Assembly: GCA_012270555.1 (NCBI GenBank)
Contig: JAAXIC010000025.1
Span: forward strand, 1-56,902
From: Chloroflexota bacterium
GTDB taxonomy: Bacteria; Chloroflexota; UBA11872; VXOZ01
Length of the DNA: 56,902 bases
Reading direction: 5' to 3'
Each line of letters starts with the position of its first letter. Position 1 is the first letter of the stretch. This document shows positions 54,316 to 56,902 of this stretch, piece by piece. Position numbers and translations under genes: made by a program. The notes under the pieces were generated by a model, which saw only the letters and a program-made list of their open reading frames with translations, searched no databases and had not been told where the DNA came from.

Positions 54316-54462
54316 TTAGGCTTCCGCGTACCGCTCCGGCTCCCGCTCGAAAGCCGCCAGGCAGTGGCGGCAGCAGAAGTAGTAGACGGCGCCTCGGTAC
54401 TCCACTTTGTGTTCGGCTGTTGCCGGGTCCAGCGATTCATTGCAGGTCGCGCACTTTGCCAT
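54316..54462 (-). CDS. Small YHS-domain protein
   Basis: This 48-residue protein has the YHS/TRASH zinc- or copper-binding pattern: Cys4 and Cys7 in KCATCNESL and Cys30, Cys31 and Cys34 in YYFCCRHCLAAFERE, ending EPERYAEA. AAAGGGA lies upstream of the ATG. Such small proteins are thought to bind soft metals. It is not next to copA, which lies 7.5 kb upstream. Confidence 0.8.
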   Translation of the reverse strand: MAKCATCNESLDPATAEHKVEYRGAVYYFCCRHCLAAFEREPERYAEA

Positions 54463-54831
54463 GCCGGCATCCCTTTCCGCTCTGTCTGCATTCCGGATAT
54501 GCGCGCAGCGTCTGTTACTACGTCGAGCACACTGCGCCTCGTGCTTTACCCATTCTACGCAATTTTCGCTGCCGGTTTCAGCGGCATGCGTCCTGCACCG
54601 CGGCGCGGGGCGAGAGGAAAGAGAACGCGCCCGGCTCACTGCGGTTCAGATACACCCGCGCACAAGATTGATGTTAAGCGCCAGAGCCGGTGTCTGGAGC
54701 AGACACCGGCTCTGGCTGTCATCTAGTGAGGCTGTGCGGGCCCCGTGACCGCTCGCGCGCGGCGGTCAAGCCATTGTGCTGGCGGTCACCGCGGCAACGT
54801 GCGTACCCCGGAACCCTACAGCCGTTGCGCA
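54463..54831. other. Intergenic region with a long hairpin
   Basis: It contains one very stable hairpin (54680-54716), described separately. No gene is supported. Confidence 0.6.
54680..54716 (-). terminator. 16-bp perfect hairpin after the secreted-protein gene
   Basis: The arms GCCAGAGCCGGTGTCT (54680-54695) and AGACACCGGCTCTGGC (54701-54716) are separated by 5 bases. It lies 115 bases past the minus-strand stop at 54832. There is no T-run. Confidence 0.5.
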
Positions 54832-56358
54832 CTATTTGGAGTGGCAATTCGGATAGTTCGGGTCCTCCGCTGTGCCGCTCGGCGGCAACGGCGCTCCGAT
54901 ATAGGCGCGGCGGAAGAAACCGGCATCGGCCGCGGTCACGTCGCACCAGTAGAGGCCCTCCGCCTGGAACGTCGGAATATCGGGGATCCAATGCCACGAG
55001 CCGCTCCGGAACACGTAGATTCTGCCATCGGTGTTAGCATCGAAGCGGCGCGCCAGTTGGTTCTCCGCCGGACGCGTTTCGTCCAAGATGATGGCGCTCA
55101 AGACGCCCACCGGGACCGTGTAGGGCGGCTGGTTCACGACATCCCACGGCACCGCGAACCGCTCGGGGCTTTCGGGGGAAATCCACATGCGCACCACCTG
55201 GTTGTCGGACTCGCGCCGCACCACGGCGTAGGTCTGGCCGCCCCGGGCCAAATCGCTGTCGCGGATGTAGCCGCGCGGATTGAAGCTGCGGCCGCCGTTG
55301 GGCGCAAGGTAACCGGGTGTCAAGATGAAGTCCCGCCCCCCGTCATGCCGGTCGACGTGGAGGTAGTCGCCAAGGTCCGTAACCGTCGCCGCGATCGAAG
55401 TCCCGACAACTCTTGTCGTAGGCGTTGGCGTCACCGCCGGCGTCGGCGTCGGTGATGCCGTTCGGCCGATAGATTCGGACCAACTGAAGGTTTCCTCGAA
55501 GTTAGTGTCGAGGTCAGGAGGATTGCCATCGTCGTCTCGCAGGTCGCTAAATGTGATGTCGAACTCATAGGAGAACTCGATCCGCGTGGCTTCTCCGTCA
55601 TCCTCGGTCAACGTGTAGGTGACCGGAGGCAGATCGCTCTGTGCCTCAGTTTTGAGCGGTCGAATGACGATGGTTCTCCTGATGGTTGAGGCGCCACCAA
55701 TCTTGCGGTCGTTCGCATCATACAACTGCTTTTGGATGCGCACCGGCTTCGATCTAAAGAGCCAATACTTGCCGGTGGTTACCGCCAGCGTGAACGTGAC
55801 CTTCTCACCCTCGGCAATCCGAGGAGGCGCTTCCATGTCCATGACCACGTTTACCTCGGAAGAGTCGTCACTACTGGTGGTCCGACCCTCCTTGACCACG
55901 ACAATAGGAACCTTGTTGCTCTTGATGATGGCAGTACCAGCGTGAACAGTGTTATCGGTGTGCCCCGGCGTAAAGGAGAGACTGAATTGAATGAGAGCGG
56001 TGCGCCGCGCGGCGCCGGCCAGATCACTGGGCTGAACAGTGTATTCAACCTCCTTGGTGGTTATCGTCCTGCCTCCTACCGTGAGGGCCTCACCCAGTAC
56101 AGTAGGGGTATAGCCGGACCCGGCTGACAGTAAGGCCTTGGCAAGGACGTTGTGCTGACCCGTCGTTTGCACAAGCACAGAAAACGTCAGGTTGGTGCCA
56201 GGCGTTATCGTTACCGCATCGTCAATCAGACTGATCGACAACACAACGTCATAGTCGTCGCCTTGCGTGGGAGCAGTATGCGCGGACACCGTCAGCAGCG
56301 AGGCGCCCAGCAACACAAGCGCCAGCAAGACGCTCAACAAACGAGACACGGGTCTCAC
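54832..56358 (-). CDS. Secreted protein with beta-rich repeats and Pro/Thr linker
   Basis: This 508-residue protein has a signal peptide (cleavage likely after Ala26, VSA-HT). Residues about 30-300 hold two beta-rich, DUF11-like segments (for example ITPGTNLTFSVLVQTTGQHN and IAEGEKVTFTLAVTTG). A linker TPTPAVTPTPTT (about 304-315) leads to a C-terminal domain (320-508) with a conserved-looking GYIRDSDLARGGQTYAVVRR segment and a pair of cysteines (Trp-Cys-Asp and Asn-Cys-His near the end). No anchor is visible. The GTG start at 56358 follows AGGATAGGG. It may be an extracellular structural or adhesion protein; no family is certain. Confidence 0.75.
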   Translation of the reverse strand: MRPVSRLLSVLLALVLLGASLLTVSAHTAPTQGDDYDVVLSISLIDDAVTITPGTNLTFSVLVQTTGQHNVLAKALLSAGSGYTPTVLGEALTVGGRTITTKEVEYTVQPSDLAGAARRTALIQFSLSFTPGHTDNTVHAGTAIIKSNKVPIVVVKEGRTTSSDDSSEVNVVMDMEAPPRIAEGEKVTFTLAVTTGKYWLFRSKPVRIQKQLYDANDRKIGGASTIRRTIVIRPLKTEAQSDLPPVTYTLTEDDGEATRIEFSYEFDITFSDLRDDDGNPPDLDTNFEETFSWSESIGRTASPTPTPAVTPTPTTRVVGTSIAATVTDLGDYLHVDRHDGGRDFILTPGYLAPNGGRSFNPRGYIRDSDLARGGQTYAVVRRESDNQVVRMWISPESPERFAVPWDVVNQPPYTVPVGVLSAIILDETRPAENQLARRFDANTDGRIYVFRSGSWHWIPDIPTFQAEGLYWCDVTAADAGFFRRAYIGAPLPPSGTAEDPNYPNCHSK

Positions 56359-56902
56359 AGTTCCCTATCCTTTCACTAGAACGCCTGCTTCCTTAGAGCA
56401 GAACAGTTTCCAATTGCAAAGCAGAATGCAAACAATCGAATGAGATACCCCATTCCGGGATACTTGAGCAGCGCGTGGGTGAATAGACTCCCTTCTTGGT
56501 GGCTATTCCGCGCAGTGGCGGAATCGTGCGTATATATCACAGTCTCCGGCCGGTAGACGAGGGAGATCGTTGCTGGCCTGGTCGGTAGCGCCAGGAGCAC
56601 GGTACGCTAATGCAGAACACATCTCACTGATCTTCATGCGCACCACCAGCGTCCACCTCCGCACCGCAGTGTACGGCAGGGCGGGCGTACGCTTGTTGGA
56701 CTTACGTTTTAAAGTGTAGCAGAGCGCGCCCTGCGCTGCAAGACACCCCTCAGCGTTTCCGCCCTACGGCCCCTTTTCCTCCTGGGGAAAGCAGCCCGTA
56801 GCGCGGGGGCCTGTCCCCAATGTTGTCGCATTAACTTTCAAGGAACATGGCACTCTCATTGCCTTACATTTCCGGTAGCGCAGGTTTGCATCTCGCCGGG
56901 AG
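56359..56902. other. Distal intergenic region with repeats
   Basis: I see no supported gene. A GTAGCGCGGGGGCCTGTCCC element lies at 56798-56818, directly followed by CCAATGTTGTCGCATTAA (56816-56834), the terminal motif of the candidate element at 46.9 kb. A GGTAGCGCAGGTTTGCA fragment lies at 56870-56891. The window ends inside this region. Confidence 0.55.

Noticed and set aside
1-56902. tRNA, rRNA or CRISPR arrays
   Set aside because: I looked for tRNA-like GGTTCGAATCC loops and regularly spaced direct repeats and found none. The repeats here are dispersed and palindromic, not regularly spaced.

Overview
This is a bacterial chromosome segment of moderate-to-high GC. Its genes include a complete peptide-type ABC importer, sugar-acid and carbohydrate enzymes, two histidine genes, a heme A synthase, an MqnP-type prenyltransferase (futalosine menaquinone route), a copper ATPase and a lone GroEL. 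Many free-living or host-associated environmental enzymes are also present (Gfo/Idh/MocA, DUF3604, PmoA/DUF6807, CocE, MDR dehydrogenase). Together with very abundant short palindromic intergenic repeats, this looks most like an environmental, possibly sponge-associated, aerobic Chloroflexota. That placement is an inference from gene content and repeat style; no rRNA or tRNA gene was seen in the window.

Layout. 484-7038: lipoprotein substrate-binding protein and a tightly overlapping dppBCDF-type importer. 7255-9798 (minus): GalD-like dehydratase of the enolase superfamily and a Gfo/Idh/MocA oxidoreductase. 10159-13174 (minus): hisB translationally coupled to two GT9 glycosyltransferases. 13496-16465 (minus): AllA-like cupin, hisD, metallophosphoesterase. 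16653-17639: orphan HsdR_N-type nuclease-domain protein. 17929-21412 (plus): HPr-kinase-like P-loop protein, phosphosulfolactate synthase (ComA) and a LarA-family nickel-pincer racemase, the most unusual metabolic cluster here. 22131-25360: M20 amidohydrolase and a GH32 protein with altered catalytic motifs. 25683-27278: two conserved but poorly known genes. 27682-32320: class III aminotransferase/aminomutase, alpha/beta hydrolase, DUF3604 protein. 32390-34172: a convergent type II restriction-modification pair with notable control signals. 34266-36578 (minus): M55-like protein without zinc ligands, TlpA-type thioredoxin and MqnP, in one operon. 36767-37936: UxaA-family dehydratase. 38507-43834: GroEL, DM13 protein, heme A synthase, Gfo/Idh/MocA. 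44284-46761: CopA. 47318-54184: sugar-type binding protein, PmoA/DUF6807, a membrane protein, CocE hydrolase, MDR dehydrogenase. 54316-56358: YHS protein and a large secreted protein.

How it fits together: most of the window reads as scavenging of peptides and sugar acids (importer, GalD-like, UxaA-like, Gfo/Idh, GH32, M20, DUF6807), plus aerobic respiration support (MqnP, TlpA, CtaA, DM13, CopA). At least seven short repeat families fill the gaps between genes. One forms a candidate 171-bp miniature element with terminal inverted repeats and 14-bp flanking direct repeats, and another is a 113-bp element present in two inverted copies. The most checkable regulatory observation is a perfect palindrome lying between the -35 and -10 of a near-leaderless methyltransferase promoter; the methyltransferase also carries an N-terminal helix-turn-helix-like extension.
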